Origin: Armatimonadota bacterium
GTDB taxonomy: Bacteria; Armatimonadota; Chthonomonadetes; Chthonomonadales; CAJBBX01
Direction: 5' to 3'
DNA: 64,000 nt
NCBI GenBank assembly: GCA_026392115.1
Contig: JAPLCQ010000028.1
Coordinates: forward strand, 62,164 to 126,163
Position 1 is the stretch's first letter. Each line of letters begins with the position of its first letter. Shown piece by piece: positions 36,257-46,122 of the stretch. Below the pieces are notes generated by a model, which saw only the letters and a list, made by a program, of their open reading frames with translations, was not told the DNA's origin and searched no databases. The position numbers and the translations under genes were made by a program.

Positions 36257-38290
36257 GTGAGTACTCGCCTTTCGTCCGCCTTCGTCAGGAGCATCGCCAT
36301 GACCGTCGCCCTTGCCGCCTCTCTGGCCGCCTCCGGCGCGCCGGACGCCGCCGCACTGCCGGGAGCCTGGCTCGCACGGTGGAGCAAGCCCAGGGCCGTC
36401 GACCGCCCGCTGCAGATCATCCACGGTATCGACCCCTCAGGCCACGGCCTCTCGGGCATGGCCCAGATGGTGAAGACCCCCACTGCGGACGAGGCTGCGG
36501 AAGCAGGCATGCGAACCTACGCCGATCGCGGCTTGGGCGGCGTGGTCTGCAACGTGATGTTCAAGGACTACATGCGCTCCGAACCGGCCTGGAAGGCGCT
36601 TGTGGCCGGCATCAACGCCTGTCGCAAGCTGGGCATGGTGGCGTGGATCTATGACGAGGCGGGCTATCCGTCGGGGTCGGCCGGCGGCCTGACCCTGGAA
36701 GGCCACCCGGAGTATGAGGCTCAGGCGCTGGTCTACGATCCCACGCAGGCCGATCCGTTCCGCGTGCGCCCTGCCTATGAGTTCACTCACGCCAGCAACA
36801 ACTACGCCGCTGCTCGCCGGTACATCAACCTGCTCGACGACCGGGCCGTGCGCCGCTTCATCGAGGTCACGCACCAGGCCTACCGCAAGCGCCTGGGCGC
36901 CGAGATCGGCTCCACCGTGCGTGCCTTCTTCACCGACGAGCCTTCGCTCATCACGGTCAACCTGGGCCAGATCCCCGAATCCGCCCGGAAGAACGTGCCC
37001 ATCGAGGACCCTCTGGACCCCACCGTCAAGGCCTTGCCCGCCGTGCCCTGGGTGTATGACCTGCCTGAGCGCTATCGCGAGCGCTACCACCGTGACCTGA
37101 TGGCCGAGCGCCGTAGCCTCTTCGTGGGCGACACACATGCCGACAACGCCGTGCGGACGCGCTACTGGTCGCTCATCGCGGACCTCGTGGCCGACCGCTT
37201 CTACGGTCAGATTCGCACCTGGTGCCGGGCCAACGGCGTCGCCTCCTCGGGCCACAACCTGTGGGAAGAGGCGATCATGCACCATCCCACGCTCTACGGC
37301 AACGGGCTCAAAGCGCTCAGCCGCATGGACATCCCAGGGCTGGACGAGCTCTCCTCCAACCCCGACGCGGTCATCAACGGCCACTGGATGACGGCCGCCC
37401 TGCCCGCCTCCGCCGCCCTGCTGAACGGTGGCCGCCGCGTCTTCACCGAGGTGAGCGACTTCTCGGAGCAGATGGCCGGCGCGGGCAACGCGGGCGTACC
37501 CGAGATGCAGTGTGCCGCCTCCTGGCAGGCGGCCTTCGGCGTGACGGACTTCACGCTCTACTACGGCATCCAGGGCCGCACCGTCGAGCAGTACCGCGCC
37601 TACTGCGACCATGTGGGCCGGCTCAACGCGATCCTGAAGGACGCCAAGCCCGACCCGGACGTGCTGCTCTACTACCCGGTACGCGACCTCTGGGCCGAGT
37701 ACCGCCCTGTGGCCGAGCCGCTGGACATGGGCCGCCAGACCGAGCGGGCACGGCGCATCGTCAGCTCGTTCAACTCCCTGGGCGGGGCGCTCACGCGCAA
37801 CCAGGCGCCCTTCTGCCTCATCGACCACGACTTCCTGGCCGGGGCATCGGTGCGGTCGGACGGGCGTCTGATGCTCAAGGGGCGCGCATTCCGTGCCATC
37901 GCCTTGCCCGACGGTGTGGCGCTTCCGCCGTCGGCGGCCCGCGTCGTGGCGCGTTTCGAGGCGAAGGGCGGTCTGGTGCTTCGCGATGCGGCAGCCGACC
38001 GCCTGGCCGGTGAGCGTCTGCGGTCCGCCCTGAAGCCGGAGGTCCGACTTACCGAGGCCTCGTCGCAGGTGGTGCTGGGGCGCTTCGTGCGCGGCGGGCG
38101 GCAGGTGCTGTTGGCGGTCAACGTGGGCCGCTCGGCCTACTCCGGTGCGCTCGAGGTGGGCCGCCCAGGGCAGTGGACCCAGATGGACCCGGCCACGGGC
38201 CAACTGGGCTCCGCCGGCGTGACGGGCAACTCGATCGCCCTGAGCCTCGCGCCGCGCCAGACCGTGCTGCTGGTGGGGCCGAAGGTGTAG
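36257..38290 (+). CDS. Secreted GH106-like glycosidase
   Basis: The 677-residue protein begins at GTG 36257 with AGGAGG 9 nt upstream and a signal peptide ([14 protein letters not shown]). The barrel has [15 protein letters not shown], characteristic of GH106-type alpha-L-rhamnosidase-like enzymes, then F-F-T-D-E-P-S near residue 225, G-H-N-L-W-E-E, and F-T-L-Y-Y-G-I-Q. It ends with a beta domain (V-L-G-R-F-V-R-G-G). Its C-terminal half is shorter than in full GH106 enzymes (about 1000 residues). The D-E pairs are candidate catalytic residues. Rhamnosidase activity is a prediction. Confidence 0.7.
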   Translation: MSTRLSSAFVRSIAMTVALAASLAASGAPDAAALPGAWLARWSKPRAVDRPLQIIHGIDPSGHGLSGMAQMVKTPTADEAAEAGMRTYADRGLGGVVCNVMFKDYMRSEPAWKALVAGINACRKLGMVAWIYDEAGYPSGSAGGLTLEGHPEYEAQALVYDPTQADPFRVRPAYEFTHASNNYAAARRYINLLDDRAVRRFIEVTHQAYRKRLGAEIGSTVRAFFTDEPSLITVNLGQIPESARKNVPIEDPLDPTVKALPAVPWVYDLPERYRERYHRDLMAERRSLFVGDTHADNAVRTRYWSLIADLVADRFYGQIRTWCRANGVASSGHNLWEEAIMHHPTLYGNGLKALSRMDIPGLDELSSNPDAVINGHWMTAALPASAALLNGGRRVFTEVSDFSEQMAGAGNAGVPEMQCAASWQAAFGVTDFTLYYGIQGRTVEQYRAYCDHVGRLNAILKDAKPDPDVLLYYPVRDLWAEYRPVAEPLDMGRQTERARRIVSSFNSLGGALTRNQAPFCLIDHDFLAGASVRSDGRLMLKGRAFRAIALPDGVALPPSAARVVARFEAKGGLVLRDAAADRLAGERLRSALKPEVRLTEASSQVVLGRFVRGGRQVLLAVNVGRSAYSGALEVGRPGQWTQMDPATGQLGSAGVTGNSIALSLAPRQTVLLVGPKV

Positions 38291-38306
38291 AGCCGAGGGT
38301 TCGACT

Positions 38307-38336
38307 GCGCCCGCCCTGTGGTTACGGGGCGGGCGC
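38307..38336. terminator. Bidirectional hairpin terminator
   Basis: GCGCCCGCCC (38307-38316) and GGGCGGGCGC (38327-38336) form a perfect 10-bp stem with a 10-nt loop, between the convergent GH106-like and DUF4838 genes. Neither side has a long T run, so Rho-independent strength is uncertain. Confidence 0.6.
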
Positions 38337-38350
38337 CGTTCTGTACGCGG

Positions 38351-40666
38351 CTATCCCGCCGGGGTCAGGTAGATGCGGTCAACCCATACCGCCGCGACCG
38401 CGCCCCGGTCGCTTGGCGCCACCCAGACGTACATGCCCTTCGCCGGTGTGATCGTCCCGATCAGGTGCGACTTGTACCCCGATCCGCAGGCCGAGAGCGG
38501 CACGCTGATCTGGGCCGGCGCGGCCGACGTGGCTGTGTCGTAGACGCCGGCGGCGAAGGCTTCCATGGCCGGTTGGCCGGTCTCGCGCGGCTCCACGCGT
38601 ACCACGGCGTAGACGTTCCACTTGCTTGCCATGGCCGACGCGGGCAGTTGGCCGAGCAGCGCCTGGTAGGCCCACTCGTGGTGCGTTCCCGGCATCCAGG
38701 CTGCCAGCCCATCGGACGCGGCGGCGTCGCCTCGCGTTTCGGCGCCCTCCGGCTCGTTCCAGAGGCGGGCCTTGCTGTCCTGCAGGTCGATGCACTTGCC
38801 GACCGTCGCCGTCAGGTCGGCCGGTGGGGCCGGACGCGAGGCGCGCACGGGCAGGTTCTGCGGCTTGATCTCCTCGGGATCCACCTTGAAGCGCTCCACG
38901 AAGACCTGGGGGGTGAGGCCGCCCTCGTTCAGGTGCGTCATCGGCGACCACTCCCTGGGTCCGGGGCCTGTAGCGGCTGCAAGCCAGCGGTCGGCCAGCG
39001 CCTTCCGCGATGTGGGTACCGGCCATGCGCCGCCGCTCTTCAGGCAGTCGAACCGCAGGGGCTTCCAGTTCACCAGCCAGGCATACCAGACGGGCAGGCG
39101 GGCCTGCCGCACGCGCCAGATCAGGGCGGGATCGTCGGCCACGGCCTGCTCAGCCTTCTCCCAGAGCCCTTCGGCCTTGAGGAGAACGCTGTACTTCAGG
39201 TACGGCGCTCCGGTCCCCACGAAGCAGCCCATGTAGAAGCCTTTGGTCGAGTTGGCCATCAGGTCCAGGTATCGCTGTACGTAGGGCGCCGCCTGGCCGT
39301 AGTAGCCGGTGAGGAACTCCTTGATCAGCTTCCGGTCGTCCTGGTACGGGTTCCAGAGGAGCTGGGCCAGCACCCATGCGCGCATCTCCGCCATCTCGGA
39401 GCTGTAGGACTGGTACGCGCCCTGCTCGAAGAGGCCCCGGACGCCGTTGCGGTGGAAGAAGCGCACGTTGGGCCCGAGCGAGTAGTAGTTTGGGTGCGGC
39501 ATGACGTAGTGCCCGAAGTTGGTGACATAGTCCCAGACGTAGAGGCGGCCGCAGACCTTGTTCCACTCCACGATGTCGCGGGCGAAGGCTGCGTTGCTCT
39601 TGTGGTCCAGCGGCTCGGCGAAGTTGCACTCGATGCTGCAGAGCCGGATAATGACGTTGGGCAACGGCTGGATCGCCTTGGGCGCCTTGCGCGTGTACTG
39701 GTAGGCCAGCGTGTCGAACGCCACCTCGGGGAACTCGGGACCCAGCTTCCGCGCCACGTAGTTGAGCAGCGCCACCATGGTGCCGGAGTGGCTCCCCTCG
39801 GCATCGTCGATGGCCTTGCAGTCGGGGCACTGGCAGGCGCCGTACCAGTCATTCTGCGAGATGGAGATGATGCGCGCTTCGGGCGTCTCGCGCAGCCACC
39901 GCCGCACCTGTTCTGTCAGGAAGTCGCGCAGCTCCGGGTTCGTAGTGCAGAGCTGGGCGCCGTTGGCGATCCGCTTGCCGCCGATGAGGCTGTACCACTC
40001 GGGACGCTTCTCGAAGTGCTCCGAGGGCGGGACCAGCGGGAAGAAGGTATGGACGAAGCCCTTGTAGAGTACCTTGCCGCCTGTCTTCTCCGTCAGGCGC
40101 GCGTGCTGGCTGTTCGAGCCGTTGCGGGCCGCCCACATCTCGTCGAAGGCGGGGAACCAGAACGGATCTCGCGATTCGAACGCGGGCTTGCCCTGCGTCA
40201 CCCCTTCGGGAACGGCGAGTGTGGCGCGCTGCATCACGCTGGTCGCCCAGGGCGCCCACCACCGCACGCCGCACCGGGTCTGCAGGAAGCGGTAGACGGC
40301 GTACATGGTGCCTCTGGGCCTTCCGCCTGCCAGCAGCATGCGGTTGCCGGAGACGGCCTGCAGGGTCTCCTCGCCGCCCAGTCCGCTCAGGTCCTGCTGC
40401 GGGAACGCGGCGGCCGCGGCAGGCCCCGGTCCGACGATGATCGCCCGCTCCGGCGGCTCCGACGTGGCGACGACCTTGAAGTCGCCCCCTGTTGAGGCGT
40501 GCAGCCAGGTTGCCAGCTCCTGTGCAGCCGTTTGCTCGGCGGGTGTCGCGCCCGGCTGCGTCACGATCACGCACCGTGCCTTGCCTCTTGACGATAGGAC
40601 CATCTGCCCCTCCGCTGATCCCGCCAGGACCAGTGCGGCCAGAGCCGCCAAAGCCAATCCCCTCAT
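38351..40666 (-). CDS. Secreted DUF4838 protein
   Basis: This 771-residue protein has a signal peptide, then an N-domain of the GH67-N type (P-E-R-A-I-I-V-G-P, then L-A-G-G-R-P-R-G-T-M-Y-A-V-Y-R-F-L). The DUF4838 core follows: L-C-T-T-N-P-E-L-R-D-F, S-I-S-Q-N-D-W-Y-G-A-C-Q-C-P-D-C with its zinc-like Cys cluster, and S-G-T-M-V-A-L-L-N-Y-V-A. A C-terminal beta domain of about 150 residues ends the protein. DUF4838 proteins occur in polysaccharide loci but have no proven activity. The start ATG at 40666 has only a weak G-rich ribosome-binding site. Convergent with the GH106-like gene. Confidence 0.85.
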   Translation of the reverse strand: MRGLALAALAALVLAGSAEGQMVLSSRGKARCVIVTQPGATPAEQTAAQELATWLHASTGGDFKVVATSEPPERAIIVGPGPAAAAAFPQQDLSGLGGEETLQAVSGNRMLLAGGRPRGTMYAVYRFLQTRCGVRWWAPWATSVMQRATLAVPEGVTQGKPAFESRDPFWFPAFDEMWAARNGSNSQHARLTEKTGGKVLYKGFVHTFFPLVPPSEHFEKRPEWYSLIGGKRIANGAQLCTTNPELRDFLTEQVRRWLRETPEARIISISQNDWYGACQCPDCKAIDDAEGSHSGTMVALLNYVARKLGPEFPEVAFDTLAYQYTRKAPKAIQPLPNVIIRLCSIECNFAEPLDHKSNAAFARDIVEWNKVCGRLYVWDYVTNFGHYVMPHPNYYSLGPNVRFFHRNGVRGLFEQGAYQSYSSEMAEMRAWVLAQLLWNPYQDDRKLIKEFLTGYYGQAAPYVQRYLDLMANSTKGFYMGCFVGTGAPYLKYSVLLKAEGLWEKAEQAVADDPALIWRVRQARLPVWYAWLVNWKPLRFDCLKSGGAWPVPTSRKALADRWLAAATGPGPREWSPMTHLNEGGLTPQVFVERFKVDPEEIKPQNLPVRASRPAPPADLTATVGKCIDLQDSKARLWNEPEGAETRGDAAASDGLAAWMPGTHHEWAYQALLGQLPASAMASKWNVYAVVRVEPRETGQPAMEAFAAGVYDTATSAAPAQISVPLSACGSGYKSHLIGTITPAKGMYVWVAPSDRGAVAAVWVDRIYLTPAG

Positions 40667-40975
40667 GCCCGCGCCCCCAATCTGCCCGCGCCTGGTAGCG
40701 CCGCAGCGTCACGCTGTCGCACAGCCATTTCGCCCCCGGCGCCGCAGGTTCCTGCCTGGCGTTGGCACCCTCCGACATGCTGAAGGCTCCGGCGCGCTGG
40801 TCATGGAGCAGGATAGGGGCTTGCGCTTTGCTCCGTGAGTGTTATCATAAGCTGGATGGGTTAGCCTCGGCGCATGCGGTCCGGTGGAGCGTTGCGCGGA
40901 TTGACGGGACGGGATGCACCCGGGCACGGCCCCAATCGGCGGGCGTGCCGGTTCTTGACAACTAGGAGGAAGCAA
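40667..40975. other. 309-bp divergent intergenic region
   Basis: This gap separates the DUF4838 and SBBP genes. I found no credible coding frame. On the plus strand there is a promoter candidate at 40821-40848 and a strong ribosome-binding site at 40964-40970. On the minus strand I see no clear promoter. Confidence 0.6.
40821..40848 (+). promoter_or_regulatory. Candidate sigma-70 promoter for the SBBP gene
   Basis: TTGCGC (40821-40826), a 16-nt spacer, then TATCAT (40843-40848). The -35 TTGCGC is shared with the promoter at 56847-56875. Predicted leader of about 120 nt. Confidence 0.4.
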
Positions 40976-43954
40976 TTGCCGCATCAGTCCAGCCTGCCCC
41001 GGATTCTGCGTGCGTGTCCTGCCGCGCTTGCTCTCGCACTGACCGTTTCGGCCGGCGCAGCCCAGACGGCGGCGGTCCGGACGCCGCGCCTGACTAGCCT
41101 GCCCGTGAGCTTCGAGAAGAACACCGGCCACTACCCCGGCGAAGTGCAGTTCGTCGCGCGCACCAGCGGCGGCACGCTCTTCCTGACCCGGCGCGAAGCG
41201 GTCCTTGCACTGAGGAGGGGCGGCAAGGAGGCTACGTTGCGCCTGAAGCTACATGGCGCAAAGGGGACGGCCCAGGCCTTTGGTCTCGGTAAGCAGTCGG
41301 GCATCGTGAACCACTTCGACGGCAGCGATCCTAGGCAGTGGCGCACCAATGTGCCTACCTACTCCCGCGTAAAGCTGGCAGGCGTCTACCCCGGCATCGA
41401 CCTGGTCTACTATGGTGCGGGTAATGGGCGCGCACTGGAGTATGACTTTGTAGTGAAGCCGGGAGCCGATCCCGGAAGGATTCGCGTGGCGGCCTCGGGT
41501 GCGAAGTCGCTCCGGGCCGTCGGCGGCAGGCTCATCGCATCCACCGAGTGCGGCGATGTCGTCCTGAACAGGCCGTACGCCTACCAGACCATCAACGGCG
41601 CGCGACAGAGAGTGGCCTGCTCCTTCAGGCTGGAGCGGACCACGGTTTCCTTCCAGGTAGCTCGTTACGACACGACGCGCCCGCTGGTGGTTGACCCGAC
41701 GCTGGAGTACTGTAGCTACCTCGGGAGCACAAGCAACGACTACGCCTACGGCATCGCCGTGGATGCAGCCGGCGCAGCGTATGTCTGCGGCGCGACCAGT
41801 GGAGACGACTTCCCGGCGACGCCGGGCGCGTATCAGACCGCCCATGCGGCTGACGGAGGCTTCGGTGATGCGTTCGTCGCGAAGCTGAACGCCGCAGGCG
41901 CCGGGCTGGTCTACAGCACCTACATCGGAGGGCTCGACGGCGACTATGCCAAAGGAATCGCAGTCGATGCCGTAGGCGCCGCCTACGTCTGCGGCGAGAC
42001 GACAAGCTCGGATTTCCCAACGACGCCCGGCGCCTACCAACGCGCCTTCGGGGGGCGCAGGGACGGCTTCGTTGTGAAGCTGACCGCCACAGGGTCGACC
42101 CTTGTCTTCAGCACCTATCTGGGCGGCATCAACCGCGACTACTCCGAAGCGGTCGCCGTGGACGCTGCCGGATCGGTGTACGTCTGCGGCTACGCGAACA
42201 ACGCGGGCTATCCCACGACGGCCGGCGCCTTTCAGCGCGACTTCGCCGGCGGCAGGGCCGACGTTGTCGTGACGAAGCTCAACTCCGACGGCGCCAGCCT
42301 GCTCTACAGCACCTACCTGGGCGGCTCGAACGACGACGAGGCCACCGGAATCGCCGTTGATGCATCTGGCGCGGCCTACGTCGGCGGGTTCACCATCAGC
42401 AGCGCGTTCCCGACGACGCCGGGCGCCTACCAGACCGTGTTCGGAGGCGGAAGCGATGCTTTCGTGACCAAACTGAATGACCAGGGCACGGCCCTTGTGT
42501 ACAGCACCTACCTGGGAGGCTCCGGCCTCGACTACGGGGTCGGCCTGGCGGTGGATGTCGCGGGCCAGGCGGTTGTCAGCGGCAACGCCCTGCAACCGGG
42601 GTATCCGACGACACCTGGTGCGTACCAGACCAATATCATTGGAGCGGGCGATGTTTTCGTATCGAAGCTGAACCCCGCCGGCTCCGGACTGGTCTATAGC
42701 ACGCTCGTCGGCGGCACAGGCTTCGAGGAGCTCCTGGGCTCCGCTGTCGATGCCACCGGTGCGGTCACCCTATGCGGCGAGACCCAGAGCACCGATTACG
42801 CGACGACGCCCGATGCCTTCCAGTCCGTGCGCAAAGGCGCCAGCGATGGCTACTTGACGAGGCTGAACGCCGCCGGCACGGACCTGATCTACAGCACCTA
42901 CCTTGGCGGAACGCAGACGGATACCGCGCGCAGTCTGGCTCTCGGCGCCGGAGGCGCGGTGTATGTCTGCGGCAACGCCGGCATCGCATTTCCCACGACC
43001 GCCGGTGCATTCCGGACGACCGCCGTGGGCGGCGACGATGCGTTCGTATCCAAGTTCGTCCTCGGCCCACCGCCTCCCGCGCTGGCCGTGGACAGTCTCA
43101 ATGCCACGGTCGGAAGCAGCATCTCGCTGCGCGGCCGGCTGACCGAGGCGGGAGGCGCGGCCATCGGCGGGCAACGGCTTCAGTTCAGCATCGACGCGGG
43201 TAGCTGGACGAACTCCGAGGTACTCACCAGCGCAGCGGGCTACGCCACGCTCACCATCGTGGCTCCGTCGGCCGGCTCTCACACTGTGGCCTGCCGCTTC
43301 GAGGCGGCGGCGGGCTATCCGGCCGCGAGCGGCTCAGGCACGCTGTCGACCACTGATCTCACCGCGACCACGGTCCTCGTGCAGGACTGCACGGCCGGTC
43401 CCGGCGACGGGTTTAGCCTGTCGGCCTACCTGCAACTGCAGGACCGGTCGGGCATCGCGGGCAAGTCGCTCGAGTTCCAGTTCAACGGCGGCGTCTGGAC
43501 ACCGGCATCGGCCCTCACCGACGCCGCAGGCAAGGGCGCCCTCGCCGTCACGGCTCCGGCAGCCTCTGGGACTTACGCGATCAGCGCCCGGTTCGCTGGC
43601 GATGCCGCGTACGCCGTAGCCGGCGGCACGGCCAACCTCACCGTTGCGGCCAAGCGGAACGTCTACATCTACACGATCAACCGGACCGGCAAGGTGGGCG
43701 CGGCCGGCACCCTCATCGCCTACTTCTACTGGTACCAGAAAAACGGGACGCTGACGCCTGTCAGCGGCAAGCCGCTCCGGTTTCAGTGCGCCGGTGCGGC
43801 GCTGGACAGCACGGTCACCAGTGACGCATCGGGCAAGGCCACGGTTTCGGTCACCCCGGCTTCGGCCGGCGCCTTCCCGTTTAACGTGACCTTCGCGGCG
43901 GACGCCGAGTACAACACCGGCAGCGGCAGCGGCACACTCACCGTCGCGCCGTAG
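40976..43954 (+). CDS. Secreted SBBP-repeat protein with Ig-like C-terminus
   Basis: The 992-residue protein starts at a TTG (40976) with AGGAGGA 5 nt upstream; the residues after it form a signal peptide ending A-G-A-A-Q-T. Residues about 40-235 are a DUF7948-type domain (G-V-Y-P-G-I-D-L-V-Y-Y-G). Then about seven SBBP beta-propeller repeats of roughly 50-70 residues follow, each with D-x-x-G-x-A-Y-V-C-G and P-T-T-P-G-A-Y-Q and ending in Y-S-T-Y-L-G-G. Three Ig-like repeats close it (V-Y-I-Y-T-I-N-R-T-G in the last). Probably extracellular binding or adhesion. No enzyme motif. It is followed by a hairpin with TTGGTTT. Confidence 0.85.
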   Translation: MPHQSSLPRILRACPAALALALTVSAGAAQTAAVRTPRLTSLPVSFEKNTGHYPGEVQFVARTSGGTLFLTRREAVLALRRGGKEATLRLKLHGAKGTAQAFGLGKQSGIVNHFDGSDPRQWRTNVPTYSRVKLAGVYPGIDLVYYGAGNGRALEYDFVVKPGADPGRIRVAASGAKSLRAVGGRLIASTECGDVVLNRPYAYQTINGARQRVACSFRLERTTVSFQVARYDTTRPLVVDPTLEYCSYLGSTSNDYAYGIAVDAAGAAYVCGATSGDDFPATPGAYQTAHAADGGFGDAFVAKLNAAGAGLVYSTYIGGLDGDYAKGIAVDAVGAAYVCGETTSSDFPTTPGAYQRAFGGRRDGFVVKLTATGSTLVFSTYLGGINRDYSEAVAVDAAGSVYVCGYANNAGYPTTAGAFQRDFAGGRADVVVTKLNSDGASLLYSTYLGGSNDDEATGIAVDASGAAYVGGFTISSAFPTTPGAYQTVFGGGSDAFVTKLNDQGTALVYSTYLGGSGLDYGVGLAVDVAGQAVVSGNALQPGYPTTPGAYQTNIIGAGDVFVSKLNPAGSGLVYSTLVGGTGFEELLGSAVDATGAVTLCGETQSTDYATTPDAFQSVRKGASDGYLTRLNAAGTDLIYSTYLGGTQTDTARSLALGAGGAVYVCGNAGIAFPTTAGAFRTTAVGGDDAFVSKFVLGPPPPALAVDSLNATVGSSISLRGRLTEAGGAAIGGQRLQFSIDAGSWTNSEVLTSAAGYATLTIVAPSAGSHTVACRFEAAAGYPAASGSGTLSTTDLTATTVLVQDCTAGPGDGFSLSAYLQLQDRSGIAGKSLEFQFNGGVWTPASALTDAAGKGALAVTAPAASGTYAISARFAGDAAYAVAGGTANLTVAAKRNVYIYTINRTGKVGAAGTLIAYFYWYQKNGTLTPVSGKPLRFQCAGAALDSTVTSDASGKATVSVTPASAGAFPFNVTFAADAEYNTGSGSGTLTVAP

Positions 43955-43986
43955 GCCCGCGAGCGGGCACGGCCGCATACGCAAGG

Positions 43987-44018
43987 GCGCCCCCGGAGGC
44001 TTCGGCCAACGGGGGCGC
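43987..44018 (+). terminator. Terminator of the SBBP gene
   Basis: GCGCCCCC (43987-43994) pairs with GGGGGCGC (44011-44018), followed by TTGGTTT. It lies just downstream of the SBBP stop, between convergent genes. Confidence 0.6.
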
Positions 44019-44040
44019 TTGGTTTCCCGGGCCCCGTGGC

Positions 44041-44565
44041 CTACACCGGCGGCGCCTCCCATTCGGCGTAGCGGCGGCGGATTCGGCGCATGTGGTACGC
44101 CACATTGGCGGAGCTGCACCCCAGCGCGTCGCCGGCTTCGCGCCAGGTGCGCCCGGCCATGAGCTGAGCCAGCACGGCGCGCTGGGCGCCCTGCAGGCTC
44201 TGGAGGAACTCCCCGGCGGCCACGCGCTCAATGACCGCTTCGGGGTTACCGTGCGGGCTGGGAGTGTCGTCGGTCTCGGGCAGCGGCTCCGTGCGGCGCA
44301 CCCGGCGGCGGCGGACGGCGTCCAGCAGCCGCCACCGGGCGTGTCGGATCAGGTACTGCTCGGGGCTGCCGATGGTGACATCCAGGTCGGGCAACGCCTC
44401 CAGCAGGCCCGCCCAGGCCTCCTGCTGCAGGTCGTCGGCCTCCTCGCCGGTCACCCTGGCGTAGTGGCGCGCCATGCCTCGGAGGCGGGGTCGGACCAGC
44501 TCTGTGATCTGGTTGATGGCGCGCGGATCGCCCAGGCGGGCGCGCTGGTACGGTTCGTGGGGCAA
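44041..44565 (-). CDS. RNA polymerase sigma factor, ECF-like
   Basis: This 174-residue sigma-70-family protein has region 2 (E-L-V-R-P-R-L-R-G-M-A-R-H-Y, with D-D-L-Q-Q-E-A-W) and region 4 (A-V-L-A-Q-L-M-A-G-R-T-W-R-E-A-G-D-A-L-G-C-S, a helix-turn-helix). Regions 1 and 3 are missing, as in ECF factors. The start is a TTG (44565) with GGGAGAG at 5 nt; a longer in-frame start at 44784 lacks a ribosome-binding site and its extra residues look non-coding. No anti-sigma gene is adjacent. The 18-bp palindrome at 44681-44698 lies upstream, within the region that should contain its promoter. Confidence 0.8.
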   Translation of the reverse strand: MPHEPYQRARLGDPRAINQITELVRPRLRGMARHYARVTGEEADDLQQEAWAGLLEALPDLDVTIGSPEQYLIRHARWRLLDAVRRRRVRRTEPLPETDDTPSPHGNPEAVIERVAAGEFLQSLQGAQRAVLAQLMAGRTWREAGDALGCSSANVAYHMRRIRRRYAEWEAPPV

Positions 44566-44971
44566 CGGTCTCTCCCTTTGCTGGGTCGGCGAAAACGGCG
44601 TGCTCCTGCGAGGAGACGCTGCCGCCCAGTGCGGTGAGCCCGTTCGGCGCCGAGTTGAATCGGCGACCGTGTGCGACCGGCGCCGACACGTGTCGGCGAC
44701 CGGAAGGGGTGCGTAGGGGAGCCCTGTTCGGGCGGCGGCGTCAGACCGGGCGGAGCCGGCGGCTGGTGCTGGGGAATCGGTCAATCATTGTTCGGTCCTC
44801 CCTCTGCGCGGGCGCTGTGCGGCTGGCTTCGGCGCCCGGTCAGTGGCCCTATCGCGCCGTGCACGGCGGCTGCTAAAGGAATCTACCGCCAATGTGTCCA
44901 ATACGGGGCAGGAAGCGCCGATCTGTGGGACGATACCCCGGAGAAGGCCAGGCGCCAAGGGGGAACACAGA
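44566..44971. other. 406-bp divergent regulatory region
   Basis: This gap separates the sigma factor and the DUF362 gene. It contains an 18-bp perfect palindrome and two CGGCGACCG copies 33 nt apart (44661-44669 and 44694-44702). I see no convincing small gene. Confidence 0.6.
44681..44698. promoter_or_regulatory. 18-bp perfect palindrome, putative operator
   Basis: CGCCGACACGTGTCGGCG is an exact inverted repeat centred on ACACGTGT. It lies 116 nt upstream of the sigma-factor start and 274 nt upstream of the DUF362 start. A sequence CGGCGACCG overlaps its end and recurs 33 nt away, close to three helical turns, which suggests cooperative binding. No regulator is identified. Confidence 0.5.
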
Positions 44972-46069
44972 GTGAACACCGTACGTTTCGTTTCTGCGCA
45001 TGTGGATCGCATCGACCGCAACGCCTCGTTGCCCGCCAAGTTCGGACGCATGCTGACTGCGTGCAGGCTGGAGGACCGCTTCGCCGGCAAGCGCGTCTGC
45101 ATCAAGATGCACGTGGGCGGCGACATCGGCTTCTACACCATCCATCCGCTCTTCGTCCGCATGGTGGTGGACGCCGTGCGCAAGGCCGGAGGGCATCCGT
45201 TCTTGGCCGACGGCTCGTTCTCGACCGACGCGGCCGTGGCGCGAGGCTACACGCCGGAGGTGGTGGGAGCGCGCGTGGTGGGCGCCGGCGGCGAGCACGA
45301 CAAGTACAAGTACGTGCGTGAAACGTCGGTTCCGGGCCTTGAGACCATCGAGGTCTCGGGCAATATCGTGGACGCCGACGCGCTCATCGTCCTGAGCCAC
45401 GGCAAGGGCCACGGCTGCACCGGTTACGGCGGGGCCATCAAGAACATCGCCATGGGCTGCGTGAGCTACGGGACGCGGGGCAAGATCCACGCGCTCATGG
45501 GCAGCCACTTCGATTGGCAGGCCGACACCTGTACGCATTGTGAGCAGTGCGTGGCCGGGTGCCCGACGGGCGCGGTAGCCTTCAACAGCGAGGGACAGCT
45601 GGGCATCAACGCCCACCACTGCCGCTACTGCCTCCACTGCACACGGTCGTGCCCGACCGGAGCCTTGACCATGGACCACCCGGAGGGCAAGTTCCAGAAG
45701 TTTCAGGCGGGCATGGCCGCCGTCTGCCGCTCCGTCCTCGGCTCCTTCGACCGCAGCGATGTCACATACATGACGCTGTTGATGAACATCACGCCGCTCT
45801 GCGACTGCTGGGGCTTCTCCACGCGGCCACTCGTGCCGGACATCGGCATCCTGCAGGCGGACAACATCGTGGCCATCGAGCAGGCCTCGCTGGACATGGT
45901 GCGGGCGGAGGACCTGATCCCCTGCACGGTGCCCGACCAGTTCCGCCCGCTGGGTGAGACCGGGCACCTCTTCGAGCGCCTGCACGGCAAGGATCCCTAT
46001 GAGCAGGTGCGCCAGTGTACGGCCGCCGGCCTCGGCGTGCCGGAGTACGAGGTCGACGAGATGGAGTAA
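44972..46069 (+). CDS. DUF362 protein with two 4Fe-4S clusters
   Basis: The 365-residue protein starts at a GTG (44972) with AAGGGGG upstream. Residues 1-180 are the DUF362 domain (H-G-K-G-H-G, then G-A-I-K-N-I-A-M-G). Two ferredoxin-type clusters follow: Cys187, 190, 193, 197 and Cys217, 220, 223, 227. DUF362 proteins are cytoplasmic Fe-S proteins of unsettled function, thought to act in electron transfer. It ends next to a bidirectional terminator and is convergent with the lysozyme-like gene. Confidence 0.9.
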   Translation: MNTVRFVSAHVDRIDRNASLPAKFGRMLTACRLEDRFAGKRVCIKMHVGGDIGFYTIHPLFVRMVVDAVRKAGGHPFLADGSFSTDAAVARGYTPEVVGARVVGAGGEHDKYKYVRETSVPGLETIEVSGNIVDADALIVLSHGKGHGCTGYGGAIKNIAMGCVSYGTRGKIHALMGSHFDWQADTCTHCEQCVAGCPTGAVAFNSEGQLGINAHHCRYCLHCTRSCPTGALTMDHPEGKFQKFQAGMAAVCRSVLGSFDRSDVTYMTLLMNITPLCDCWGFSTRPLVPDIGILQADNIVAIEQASLDMVRAEDLIPCTVPDQFRPLGETGHLFERLHGKDPYEQVRQCTAAGLGVPEYEVDEME

Positions 46070-46078
46070 CCCGATGCA

Positions 46079-46112
46079 CGGGCCCCGGCGCCGCATGGGT
46101 TGCCGGGGCCCG
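46079..46112. terminator. Bidirectional hairpin terminator
   Basis: An 11-bp perfect stem with arms CGGGCCCCGGC (46079-46089) and GCCGGGGCCCG (46102-46112), loop 12 nt. It sits between the convergent DUF362 and lysozyme-like genes. No T run. Confidence 0.65.
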
Positions 46113-46122
46113 GGCCGGAGGC

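Noticed and set aside
40955..40960. TTGACA as a -35 box for the SBBP gene
   Set aside because: It lies only 15 nt before the start codon and has no room for a -10.
41700..43060. CRISPR-like array
   Set aside because: The repeats are coding SBBP units of variable sequence, in frame with a secreted protein, without short identical direct repeats.
44566..44784. Longer start for the sigma factor at 44784
   Set aside because: Extra residues are low-complexity and no ribosome-binding site supports it; TTG at 44565 does.
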